Source of the DNA: Bacteroidales bacterium
GTDB lineage: Bacteria > Bacteroidota > Bacteroidia > Bacteroidales > Muribaculaceae
DNA: 6,132 nucleotides
Direction: 5' to 3'
Assembly: GCA_004552725.1 (NCBI GenBank)
Contig: SFNM01000116.1
Span: forward strand, 1 to 6,132
How positions within the stretch are numbered: the stretch's first letter is position 1; the number at the start of each line of letters is the position of its first letter. Below are positions 1-6,120 of this stretch, one piece after another. The notes below the pieces were generated by a model, which ran no database searches, had not been told where the DNA came from, and saw only the letters and a program-made list of their open reading frames with translations. Made by a program: the position numbers and the translations under genes.

Positions 1-93
1 GTGGGTAGGAACCACTCCGTGGTACCAACCCACGGCTAACGAAGATATAGCGCCTCCGGCGCATCAAATGCCCTCCGGGCATATCCGTCACGG
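1..93. repeat. Cluster of short hairpins with common TCC/GGA loops
   Basis: Three near-consecutive inverted repeats each close on the loop TCC on the top strand, GGA on the bottom strand. Positions 1-15 pair with 19-33 apart from two A-A mismatches. GCGCC at 50-54 pairs with GGCGC at 58-62. ATGCCC at 68-73 pairs with GGGCAT at 77-82. A weaker CCG-TCA-CGG follows at 85-93. Next to the cluster, CTGATTGT occurs twice, at 101-108 and 115-122, 14 bp apart. No convincing coding frame crosses the region. The layout resembles an intergenic palindromic repeat or the 3' end of a bottom-strand transcript. The element starts at the window edge and may be incomplete. That it is a dispersed repeat is inference. 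GGA-loop hairpins bind CsrA in other phyla, but I have no evidence for CsrA here. Confidence 0.6.
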
Positions 94-212
94 TCTGAAT
101 CTGATTGTGTTATACTGATTGTTGTTGGCGCGACGGCGGCATACCGGCTCGTTTGCCTCGAACATAGTGGGTGGGGCATCCGGTTATTGACCTCACGGGG
201 AAGAATGGTGGC

Positions 213-235
213 TTTCACATTTTTTATATGTGAAA
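213..235. promoter_or_regulatory. 8-bp inverted repeat upstream of the first promoter
   Basis: TTTCACAT (213-220) and ATGTGAAA (228-235) are perfect inverted copies separated by 7 nt. The repeat ends 26 nt before the -7 box at 262, next to where the weakly conserved -33 element should lie. That position fits an operator for a dimeric regulator. No regulator is identified, and the role is inferred from symmetry and position only. Confidence 0.4.
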
Positions 236-261
236 ATAGTGGTAGTTCGCGTTTTTGTGCG

Positions 262-269
262 TATCTTTG
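262..269 (+). promoter_or_regulatory. Bacteroidetes -7 promoter box for the three-gene unit
   Basis: TATCTTTG matches the Bacteroidetes sigma-factor -7 consensus TAnnTTTG exactly. A transcript would begin near 274, giving a leader of about 26 nt before the ATG at 301. No good TTTG -33 element is seen at the usual distance. A 12-bp palindrome, ATTTTGCAAAAT, covers 276-287 around the expected transcript start. The box also argues against starting the first gene at 187, since that reading frame would run through the promoter. Confidence 0.65.
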
Positions 270-300
270 CAAGTTATTTTGCAAAATCAACCCAAAACGA

Positions 301-3300
301 ATGAAAAAGTACAATCTAATCAATAATGTGCTCGGCTGGACGTGTTTTGTCATCGCCGCCGTCACTTATTTGCTTACTCTGGAGCCGACCGCCAGTTTCT
401 GGGACTGTCCGGAGTTTATATCCCAAGGTCTGAAACTTGAAGTGGGTCACCCACCGGGCAACCCTATTTTTATGCTTTGCGCACGCTTTTTCATCACGCT
501 CTTTGGCGGTAGCGCTGCCCATGCCGCGATTGCGGTCAACGCCATGTCGGCTCTGCTCAGTGCGGCCACTATCTTGCTGTTGTTCTGGACAATAACGCAC
601 TTGGTGCGTAGAATGATAGTACCCGACGATGCTGAGGAGATATCGCTTTGGAAAATGCTTTTGATTTTCGGCGGCGGTGTTTGTGGCGCTTTGGCCTATA
701 CTTGGAGCGACACATTCTGGTTCTCGGCCGTGGAAGGTGAAGTATATGCCTTCTCCTCGTTCTGCACCGCTTTGGTGTTTTGGCTCATCCTCAAGTGGGA
801 AAATCGCGCCGACCAACCGCATAGCGACCGCTACCTCATTCTAATCGCCTACGTGATAGGCGTTTCCATCGCCGTACACTTGCTCAACTTGCTGTGTATC
901 CCGGCCATCGTGCTGGTGTTCTACTACCGCAAGTTCAAGAATATCAATGCCAAAGGCTCGTTGCTGGCTTTGGGCATATCATTTGTGATTATCGCCCTGA
1001 TACTCTTCGGCTTAGTGCCGGGCTTTGTGAAAGTTGCACAATGGTTTGAATTGCTGTTTGTCAACTTCTTTGGCTGCAGTTACAACACCGGCGTGTTGAT
1101 TTACACCATTCTTACGTTGGTAGTGTTTGTGTGGACTATCCGCTCGCTCTATGTGCAACGCTCGCCGATAGCCATCAAAATCGGTGTGCTGCTGAGTATC
1201 ATCCTCTCGGGTATGCCGTTTATGGGCGGTTGGGTCATTCCCTTGTTGCTTATCGGTGGCCTGATTGTGTACCTGTTCGCTTTCTGCAAGAAGGTGCCGG
1301 TGCGATTGTTCAACGTAGCCATTTTGAGTGTATTTCTCATTTTCGTGGGCTATTCGAGTTATGCCTTGCTGCTCATCCGCTCCAGTGCGGAAACGCCGAT
1401 GAACCAAAACGCGCCCGACAACGTGTTCGCCCTCGGTTCTTACCTCAATCGCGAGCAATATGGCGAAACTCCGCTGCTTCACGGTGCTCGCTTCGCTGAG
1501 CAGTTGGTGATGGAAGAATATCCTGAAGGGTCGGGCAACTACTACGTGCCTGTAGATGAGCAAGGGCGCCCGCAAACCGAAATCTGCGACGGCGTGCTCC
1601 GCGACGAAAACGGACGTCCCTACAGCGAGCCCAAATATAGTTATCGCAAAGTGGTGAAGACATCGCCCAACCAACCCGATAAATATGTGGAATGGGTTTC
1701 TAATCCCAATTACAGCGACATCCCCGACATCTCGTGCTTCTTCACTCGTATTTTCAGCACCAAGCCCGAGCACGTGCGCGGCTACAAGGGATGGATACAA
1801 TATTCCACTCCCGACATTGATGCCATCCCCGCCGAACTACGCCAGAAATGGGCGCAGATGGGCTTCGCTCCGCTCTACGAAATCGCTCCTTACATCACTC
1901 ACCAACAGCAAGTGGCTACGTGCATCAGCCACGATGGCCAAGAAGTGGAACATATAGGTATGTGGGTTCCCTCGTTCCTCGACAACCTCACTTACTTCTT
2001 CAACTACCAATTCTCGCACATGTATTGGCGCTATTTCATGTGGAACTTCGCCGGTCGCCAAAACGATATTGCCGGCAACGGCGAGCCGCAGAATGGCAAC
2101 TGGATTTCCGGCCTCTCCTTCATCGACAATGCTCGATTGGGCGACCAATCCTTGCTGCCCGATGAGTATGGCAAGAACAACAAGGGCCACAACGTGTTCT
2201 ATATGCTACCCCTGCTTCTGGGTGTGATTGGTTTGCTATGGCAATCGCTCTATATCAAGTCCGGACGCCCGCAGCGCGGCATCGAACAATTCTGGGTGGT
2301 ATGCTTCTTATTCTTTATGACCGGTATTGCTATCGTGCTCTACCTGAACCAAACGCCGGGCCAACCGCGTGAGCGCGACTACGCCTTCGCCGGCTCATTC
2401 TACGCCTTCGCCATCTGGATTGGCATGGGCGTGCCCGCCATCGGCATGATGCTTCGCTCGCTCATCGCGCGCAAGGCCAAAGCCACTGATGCCGATACCG
2501 TGGAAAACAAGCCCTTGGCTTGGGCTGCGGCCGGCTTCGCATGCCTCGTTGGCCTTATCATTCCGCTGCAAATGGTGTCGCAAACCTGGGACGACCACGA
2601 CCGCTCCGGCCGATATGTAGCACGCGATTTCGGCATGAATTTCCTCGCTTCTACCGATGAAAATGCCATCATCTTCTGCAACGGCGACAACGACACCTTC
2701 CCCTTGTGGTACGCTCAAGAGGTCGAAGGCTTCCGCACCGATGTGCGCGTGGTCAACCAATCATACCTCACCCAAGATTGGTATGTGAACCAGCAACGCA
2801 TCCCCTCATACGAGGCTCCGGCCATCCCGATGTACGCCACTCGTGCCGACTATGCCGGCGAACGCCTCGGCTATTCATACATTATGCCGCAAGCCGACAC
2901 AATTGTCACCGCTGAAACTGCGCTTCGCCAACTGTATCAAAGCCCCAACATTTACAAATATCCGGTGCTTACTTTCAACAAAGTGGTGTTGCCGGTGGAT
3001 AAGGACGCCGCGCTGAAACGTTTCAACGTGAACCCAGCCGACTCCGCAGTGGCCAATACCGTCGAAGACATCTTCACCGACCTCCAACAATTCTGCCAAC
3101 GTTCCGGCAAAGGCGGCCTCACCCTCGGCAATACGATGTCGCTCGACTTCCTGGCCAACTCGGTGAGCAAAAACTTCGACCGTCCGGTTTACTTCTGCTC
3201 CACCGTGCCCACCAGCTACTACCTCGGTCTCTCGCCCTATATGTACACTACCGGTATGGCTTTGGAAATCACACCATTCTTCAACGCTCCGGTGTCGCCG

Positions 3301-4128
3301 GTGGTTGAGAAGGCCTACCAAAACGTGATGGGCAATTTCCGCTGGGGCGGCCTCGACTGTGAGCATCCCGAAGACTTGTACCTCGACGAAACCGTGCGCC
3401 GCATGATTGCTTCCACCCGCTCGTCGCTGCTGGAAGTGGTGCGCTCGCTCTATCGCTCCGGCAACCAGCCCGCATCAGCGTGGGCCAAGGCCAACGCGCC
3501 CGAAGGTCTGCCCATGAACACTCGCTACGACATGGCTCGCGCTCTGCTCATCACCATGCTTGAGAAGTTGCCCGACGCAGCCTGCCGCATCGACGGCGAA
3601 GTGGTGATGTACATGGCCGAGTCGTTCTACGACCTCTACATCAAAACCGGCAACCGCACCGACCTCGACCAAGCCGAGCACCTCATCTCCGACCATCTGG
3701 TGGATTACGTGCAAATGCTAAAATATATCGCTTCGCTCCAACCCTCGCAGCGCCGTCTGATGGGTTACGACTACTACCAAATCGACAACCTCGCCACCGG
3801 CGTGATGATGCTCAACCGCATAGCCGTGCTCCGCAAACTCGAAGAGAACAAGGATGCAAACGCTGAAATCCTTGCTTCGTGGTCGGAACGCACCGCCGAC
3901 GATATGAATACCATGATACATGTGATGCTCTACGTCGACGGATATACTCGCGCTCAAATTGAGGAAGTGCTGCCACAAGCCGAAGGCCAAAGTGCCGCCA
4001 TTCTCAACTCCGCTCTGCGCACCCTCGCCGCCCACGAGGCAGCAGGCATCGAGCCGATGGCGCTGTCGAACGAGTTGGCCAAGCAATACGGCTTCGACAT
4101 GGCCGTTTGGAGCACTTTCGCTAAATAA
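301..4128 (+). CDS. DUF2723 / GT117-family membrane glycosyltransferase (TMEM260-like)
   Basis: This 1275-residue inner-membrane protein belongs to the DUF2723 family, classed as GT117. Human TMEM260, of the same family, is a protein O-mannosyltransferase; the donor and acceptor here are unknown. An N-terminal hydrophobic half, with roughly a dozen membrane segments between residues 9 and 375, carries the family signatures FWDCPEF (33-39), GHPPG (49-53) and FWFSAVEGEVYA (139-150). W34-D35 and E38 sit in the first extracytoplasmic loop, where GT-C enzymes place their catalytic acid. NREQYG (383-388) opens an extracytoplasmic section. NFAGRQND (582-589) and QPRERDYAFAGSFYAF (688-703) surround later membrane segments. 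DDHDRSGRY (764-772) and NGDNDTFPLWY (794-804) begin a soluble C-terminal part of nearly 500 residues. I chose the ATG at 301 because the frame upstream to 187 crosses the -7 box and its 38 extra residues look non-coding. It is first in a probable operon. Family assignment is secure; substrate is not. Confidence 0.93.
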   Translation: MKKYNLINNVLGWTCFVIAAVTYLLTLEPTASFWDCPEFISQGLKLEVGHPPGNPIFMLCARFFITLFGGSAAHAAIAVNAMSALLSAATILLLFWTITHLVRRMIVPDDAEEISLWKMLLIFGGGVCGALAYTWSDTFWFSAVEGEVYAFSSFCTALVFWLILKWENRADQPHSDRYLILIAYVIGVSIAVHLLNLLCIPAIVLVFYYRKFKNINAKGSLLALGISFVIIALILFGLVPGFVKVAQWFELLFVNFFGCSYNTGVLIYTILTLVVFVWTIRSLYVQRSPIAIKIGVLLSIILSGMPFMGGWVIPLLLIGGLIVYLFAFCKKVPVRLFNVAILSVFLIFVGYSSYALLLIRSSAETPMNQNAPDNVFALGSYLNREQYGETPLLHGARFAEQLVMEEYPEGSGNYYVPVDEQGRPQTEICDGVLRDENGRPYSEPKYSYRKVVKTSPNQPDKYVEWVSNPNYSDIPDISCFFTRIFSTKPEHVRGYKGWIQYSTPDIDAIPAELRQKWAQMGFAPLYEIAPYITHQQQVATCISHDGQEVEHIGMWVPSFLDNLTYFFNYQFSHMYWRYFMWNFAGRQNDIAGNGEPQNGNWISGLSFIDNARLGDQSLLPDEYGKNNKGHNVFYMLPLLLGVIGLLWQSLYIKSGRPQRGIEQFWVVCFLFFMTGIAIVLYLNQTPGQPRERDYAFAGSFYAFAIWIGMGVPAIGMMLRSLIARKAKATDADTVENKPLAWAAAGFACLVGLIIPLQMVSQTWDDHDRSGRYVARDFGMNFLASTDENAIIFCNGDNDTFPLWYAQEVEGFRTDVRVVNQSYLTQDWYVNQQRIPSYEAPAIPMYATRADYAGERLGYSYIMPQADTIVTAETALRQLYQSPNIYKYPVLTFNKVVLPVDKDAALKRFNVNPADSAVANTVEDIFTDLQQFCQRSGKGGLTLGNTMSLDFLANSVSKNFDRPVYFCSTVPTSYYLGLSPYMYTTGMALEITPFFNAPVSPVVEKAYQNVMGNFRWGGLDCEHPEDLYLDETVRRMIASTRSSLLEVVRSLYRSGNQPASAWAKANAPEGLPMNTRYDMARALLITMLEKLPDAACRIDGEVVMYMAESFYDLYIKTGNRTDLDQAEHLISDHLVDYVQMLKYIASLQPSQRRLMGYDYYQIDNLATGVMMLNRIAVLRKLEENKDANAEILASWSERTADDMNTMIHVMLYVDGYTRAQIEEVLPQAEGQSAAILNSALRTLAAHEAAGIEPMALSNELAKQYGFDMAVWSTFAK

Positions 4129-4137
4129 TCATCGCCG

Positions 4138-4758
4138 ATGCTAATCGAACGACCTCCACTGCTATATCGCCTCCTTTTTCCGGAGGCGATATGGCGGTTT
4201 AAACACCGCAATCGCCGCGTAGTGTATCTCACCTTCGACGACGGCCCCATCCCGGAGCAGACGCCTTGGGTGCTCGACTTGCTCGACCGCTACGGCATCC
4301 GCGCCACATTCTTTATGGTAGGCGACAACGTGCGCCGTCATCCCGAATTGCTCGAGGAAGTGCGCCGTCGCGGCCACTCCGTGGGCAATCACACCATGCA
4401 CCACCTCCAAGGCATGAAGGTCACTTCGCGCCGATACATGCGCGACATCACCGAGGCCGACGCACTGATTGATACCACCCTGTTCCGCCCGCCTCACGGC
4501 ATTATGCGCTGGGCGCAAGCCAAGGCCATCAAAGACCATTATAATATTATAATGTACGACTTGGTGACTCGCGACTACTCGCGCAAACTCAATCCGGAGC
4601 AGGTGCTCAACAATGTGAAACGCTTCGCTCGCAACGGCTCCATCATCGTGTTCCACGACTCCATAAAAGCAGCGCCCAATATGCGCGTGGCTCTCCCCAA
4701 GGCTATCGAATGGCTTCTGTCGCAAGGCTATGAATTCGAACCCCTGCCAATGCAATAA
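4138..4758 (+). CDS. Short NodB-type polysaccharide deacetylase family protein
   Basis: A 206-residue carbohydrate esterase 4-like protein (NodB homology domain) expected to remove N-acetyl groups from an amino-sugar polymer with a bound metal. The conserved motifs appear in order: TFDDGP at 32-37 with D34 and D35; H85-x3-H89 in NHTMHH, completing the metal triad; RPPHG at 117-121; the DLVTRDYS region at 141-148; and IVFHDS at 170-175 with H173. All catalytic and metal-binding positions are therefore present. The protein is little more than the bare domain, without a signal peptide or clear membrane anchor, so the true substrate and location are uncertain. The N-terminal sequence MLIERPPLLYRLLFP looks like the normal start of Bacteroidetes homologues and supports the ATG at 4138. 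That ATG lies 9 nt after the preceding stop codon, and the 3' end overlaps queG by 29 nt, so co-transcription is likely. A strong hairpin covers codons 7-21. Confidence 0.9.
   Translation: MLIERPPLLYRLLFPEAIWRFKHRNRRVVYLTFDDGPIPEQTPWVLDLLDRYGIRATFFMVGDNVRRHPELLEEVRRRGHSVGNHTMHHLQGMKVTSRRYMRDITEADALIDTTLFRPPHGIMRWAQAKAIKDHYNIIMYDLVTRDYSRKLNPEQVLNNVKRFARNGSIIVFHDSIKAAPNMRVALPKAIEWLLSQGYEFEPLPMQ
4158..4198 (+). promoter_or_regulatory. Strong hairpin in the 5' coding region of the deacetylase gene
   Basis: ATATCGCCTCC (4164-4174) and GGAGGCGATAT (4182-4192) are perfect 11-bp complements around a TTTTTCC loop. Pairing extends outwards to 4158/4198 with two G-U pairs, giving about 17 bp. GCGGT (4194-4198) can instead pair with ACCGC (4205-4209), so two structures compete for the same bases. 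The hairpin begins 20 nt after the start codon, within codons 7-21. It could affect ribosome loading or transcript stability, or it could be a coding coincidence. The structure is seen directly; the role is inferred. Confidence 0.5.
4537..4554. repeat. 18-bp perfect AT-rich palindrome inside the deacetylase gene
   Basis: CATTATAATATTATAATG reads identically on both strands and lies in an otherwise GC-rich gene, encoding residues around HYNIIMY (134-140). It uses AAT, ATT and ATA codons that are unusual against the C-ending codons around it. A role in protein binding or DNA structure is speculative. Confidence 0.5.
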
Positions 4759-5683
4759 TGACACAATCAGCCACTTGGCTCGGCAGGCCGGCGCCGTGGC
4801 TGTGGGCTTTGCCACAGCCGACGCCGTTGATGCTGCCACAGCCGAGGGCTTTCGTCGCTGGCTCGCTGCCGGGTGCCACGGCTCGATGGCCTACATGGAG
4901 CGCTACGTTGACCTGCGACTCGACCCGCGACTGCTGGTCGAAGGCGCTCGCACCGTCATTTCTATGGCCTTTCCCTACGCGCCGGTCGACGGCTATCACC
5001 ACCCCTGCATCTCCGACTACGCTCTGGGCGAGGACTATCACATCGTGCTGCGCCGACGCCTCCAACCCGTGGCCGATGCCATCACCGCCGCCCACGGTGG
5101 CCAAGCGCGCATCTGCGTAGACTCCGCTCCGGTGCTCGAACGCTACTGGGCCGTGCGCGCCGGCGTGGGCTTCATCGGCCTAAACCACCAACTCATCGTC
5201 CCCGACATGGGCGCCGGCATGTTCCTCGCCGAAATCATCACTACCGCGGAGTTTCAACCATCGCAACCCTGCACCCTCACCTGCCAAGGCTGCCGCCGCT
5301 GCCTCCAAGCCTGCCCCGGTCGCGCCCTCACCCCATCCGCCCCTCCTTCTCATCCCTCGTCCCTCGTCCCTCGTCCCTCTGAATTAGACGCTCGCCGCTG
5401 CGTGTCATATCTCACCATCGAGCACCGCGGCGACCTCCCCGCCGATGCCAACCTCGGTGCAATGGTCTACGGATGCGACGTGTGCCGCCGCGTGTGCCCT
5501 CACAGCGCCGGAGCCCCCACCCCTTTGCCCGAATTCGCGCCTCGCGCCGAAGTAATGGCCCACACTCGCTCCACCTTGGCCGCCATCACCGCCGGTCCCT
5601 CGCCACCCACCGCCACCCGGCAGCAAAATAATCCGAATAAAGAATCCATACCTCGAATAATTTCGTACCTTTGCAATAATTGA
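4730..5683 (+). CDS. queG: Epoxyqueuosine reductase QueG, short form with an atypical C-terminus
   Basis: QueG is a cytoplasmic cobalamin and [4Fe-4S] enzyme that reduces epoxyqueuosine to queuosine at wobble position 34 of tRNAs with GUN anticodons, the last step of queuosine synthesis. The 317-residue frame shows VDSAPVLERYWA (130-141) with the expected catalytic D131, followed by GVGFIGLN (145-152). The ferredoxin-like part has C185-x2-C188-x2-C191-x3-C195-P, then RRCVSYLTIE with C224, then YGCDVCRRVCP with C249, C252 and C256, so all eight cluster cysteines are present. The C-terminal HEAT-like part of the 379-residue E. coli enzyme is absent. Three oddities are visible: Leu151 where many homologues have Lys; a Pro/Ser-rich insertion at about 202-217 encoded by a heptamer repeat; and a tail after about residue 280 that lacks the usual ending and runs into AT-rich promoter sequence. 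The ATG at 4730 overlaps the deacetylase gene by 29 nt and is the only start leaving a complete N-terminus. Identity is firm; whether the enzyme is intact is less sure. Confidence 0.9.
   Translation: MNSNPCQCNNDTISHLARQAGAVAVGFATADAVDAATAEGFRRWLAAGCHGSMAYMERYVDLRLDPRLLVEGARTVISMAFPYAPVDGYHHPCISDYALGEDYHIVLRRRLQPVADAITAAHGGQARICVDSAPVLERYWAVRAGVGFIGLNHQLIVPDMGAGMFLAEIITTAEFQPSQPCTLTCQGCRRCLQACPGRALTPSAPPSHPSSLVPRPSELDARRCVSYLTIEHRGDLPADANLGAMVYGCDVCRRVCPHSAGAPTPLPEFAPRAEVMAHTRSTLAAITAGPSPPTATRQQNNPNKESIPRIISYLCNN
5353..5380 (+). repeat. Heptanucleotide tandem repeat (TCCCTCG x4) within queG
   Basis: Three exact TCCCTCG units are followed by a fourth, TCCCTCT, and are preceded by similar pyrimidine-rich sequence from about 5335. 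The tract encodes a low-complexity Pro/Ser stretch between the first cysteine cluster and RRCVSYLTIE, where QueG proteins normally have a short linker. Because the unit is 7 nt, gain or loss of one copy would shift the reading frame before C224, C249, C252 and C256 and so abolish a functional enzyme. Three copies would have to change to keep the frame. Confidence 0.8.
5666..5673 (+). promoter_or_regulatory. Bacteroidetes -7 box inside the last codons of queG
   Basis: TACCTTTG is an exact match to TAnnTTTG in an AT-rich stretch. No clear TTTG -33 element is present at the usual distance. A transcript would start near 5678, just before the queG stop codon, and would run through the foldable segment that follows. 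It is the only promoter signal I see for that segment on the top strand. Confidence 0.55.
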
Positions 5684-5850
5684 CAACGAATATGACAAGT
5701 GAAAATCTGACAGATTGTTCCGTAATCGTAGATAGTAATATAACGAAATCTGAGGGCGGATTTGAACTTCCGATCAACGTCAATTAACACACTGCGACTT
5801 TTTAGTATGTTTACGGTCTCTTACAGTGTTAATTGTTCCTTGTTGTATAT
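5678..5850 (+). ncRNA. Putative structured small RNA with a closed four-helix junction
   Basis: Starting just after the -7 box at 5666, the segment folds by eye into four helices. P1 pairs 5690-5699 with 5839-5848 (10 bp including two G-U) and, past one bulged base, 5701-5703 with 5836-5838. P2 is AATCT-GAC-AGATT at 5704-5716. P3 is CGGA/TCCG at 5757-5760 and 5769-5772. P4 pairs 5781-5790 with 5826-5835 perfectly. P2 begins directly after P1's 5' strand and P4 ends directly before P1's 3' strand, as expected for a junction. The size, about 170 nt, would suit a 6S-like or other housekeeping RNA, but I cannot match it to a known family. No clean terminator is visible; TTTTTT at 5929-5934 is the nearest T-run. 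Alternatives are a 31-residue top-strand ORF (5692-5787) or a 42-residue bottom-strand ORF (5780-5908). Confidence 0.35.
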
Positions 5851-6049
5851 CATATAAAGCTCGAAGACCTCTCTGGGTGCGATAATCCAACGGAAAGACG
5901 GCGGCCATATTGAGCGCAAAGAAACAACTTTTTTGTAATTGAAACAGTTATTTGTTCTTTTGTGCGCAGATTAGTATAAATTTCAAATTTGCAAATAAGC
6001 AGATTCGGCCAACAGTTTTTGTAATAATCATAAAAATCAAATCATTAGA
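5851..6049. other. AT-rich intergenic stretch without a recognised gene
   Basis: No ORF of credible length or composition lies wholly in this stretch. It begins with a more GC-balanced part (about 5860-5920) that also forms the start of a 42-codon bottom-strand ORF. An imperfect hairpin has GCGC at 5914-5917 facing GCGC at 5964-5967, with A-rich sequence facing T-rich sequence inside it. A T-run lies at 5929-5934. From about 5968 onward the sequence is strongly AT-rich and looks like an upstream regulatory region for a gene to the right of the window. Confidence 0.5.
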
Positions 6050-6069
6050 AATATGTTATATAACATATT
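6050..6069. promoter_or_regulatory. Perfect 20-bp palindrome upstream of the last promoter box
   Basis: AATATGTTATATAACATATT is a perfect palindrome with no spacer, ending 43 nt before the -7 box at 6113. The symmetry and upstream position suit a binding site for a dimeric regulator of the gene beyond the window. In such AT-rich DNA part of the symmetry may be chance. No regulator is identified. Confidence 0.4.
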
Positions 6070-6112
6070 AAAAAGATTTTGAATTAATAGTTATTGTATG
6101 AAAAAAAATCCG

Positions 6113-6120
6113 TAACTTTG
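6113..6120 (+). promoter_or_regulatory. Bacteroidetes -7 box for a gene beyond the right edge
   Basis: TAACTTTG matches TAnnTTTG exactly. A possible -33 remnant, ATTG, lies at 6093-6096, slightly too close. Transcription would begin at or near the window's last bases and read rightward, so the gene it serves is not visible. Confidence 0.6.

Noticed and set aside
88..165. Bottom-strand 25-residue ORF starting MFEANEPVCRRR
   Set aside because: It is too short and composition-biased, with no clear promoter. It may be a repeat-associated shadow.
187..300. 38-residue N-terminal extension of the glycosyltransferase frame
   Set aside because: It crosses the -7 box at 262 and looks non-coding. The ATG at 301 starts directly before the expected first membrane segment.
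36..365. Bottom-strand 109-codon ORF over the left intergenic region
   Set aside because: It runs through the hairpin cluster, the promoter and the start of the first gene, and has no recognisable protein features.
1012..1800. Long bottom-strand ORF of 262 codons
   Set aside because: It lies wholly inside the DUF2723 gene and is rich in His, Val and Glu, as expected for the antisense of GC-rich coding DNA.
4162..4839. Bottom-strand 225-codon ORF opposite the deacetylase gene
   Set aside because: The top strand carries all NodB motifs in order. The bottom frame is its antisense shadow.
5735..5800. Possible bottom-strand tRNA, suggested by GTTCAAATCC resembling a T-loop
   Set aside because: The T-stem does not pair, no matching acceptor or anticodon arms are found, and there is no CCA-like 3' end.
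6052..6081. Tiny ORF starting MLYNILKRF within the AT-rich end
   Set aside because: Only 9 codons, overlapping the palindrome, and upstream of the promoter box.
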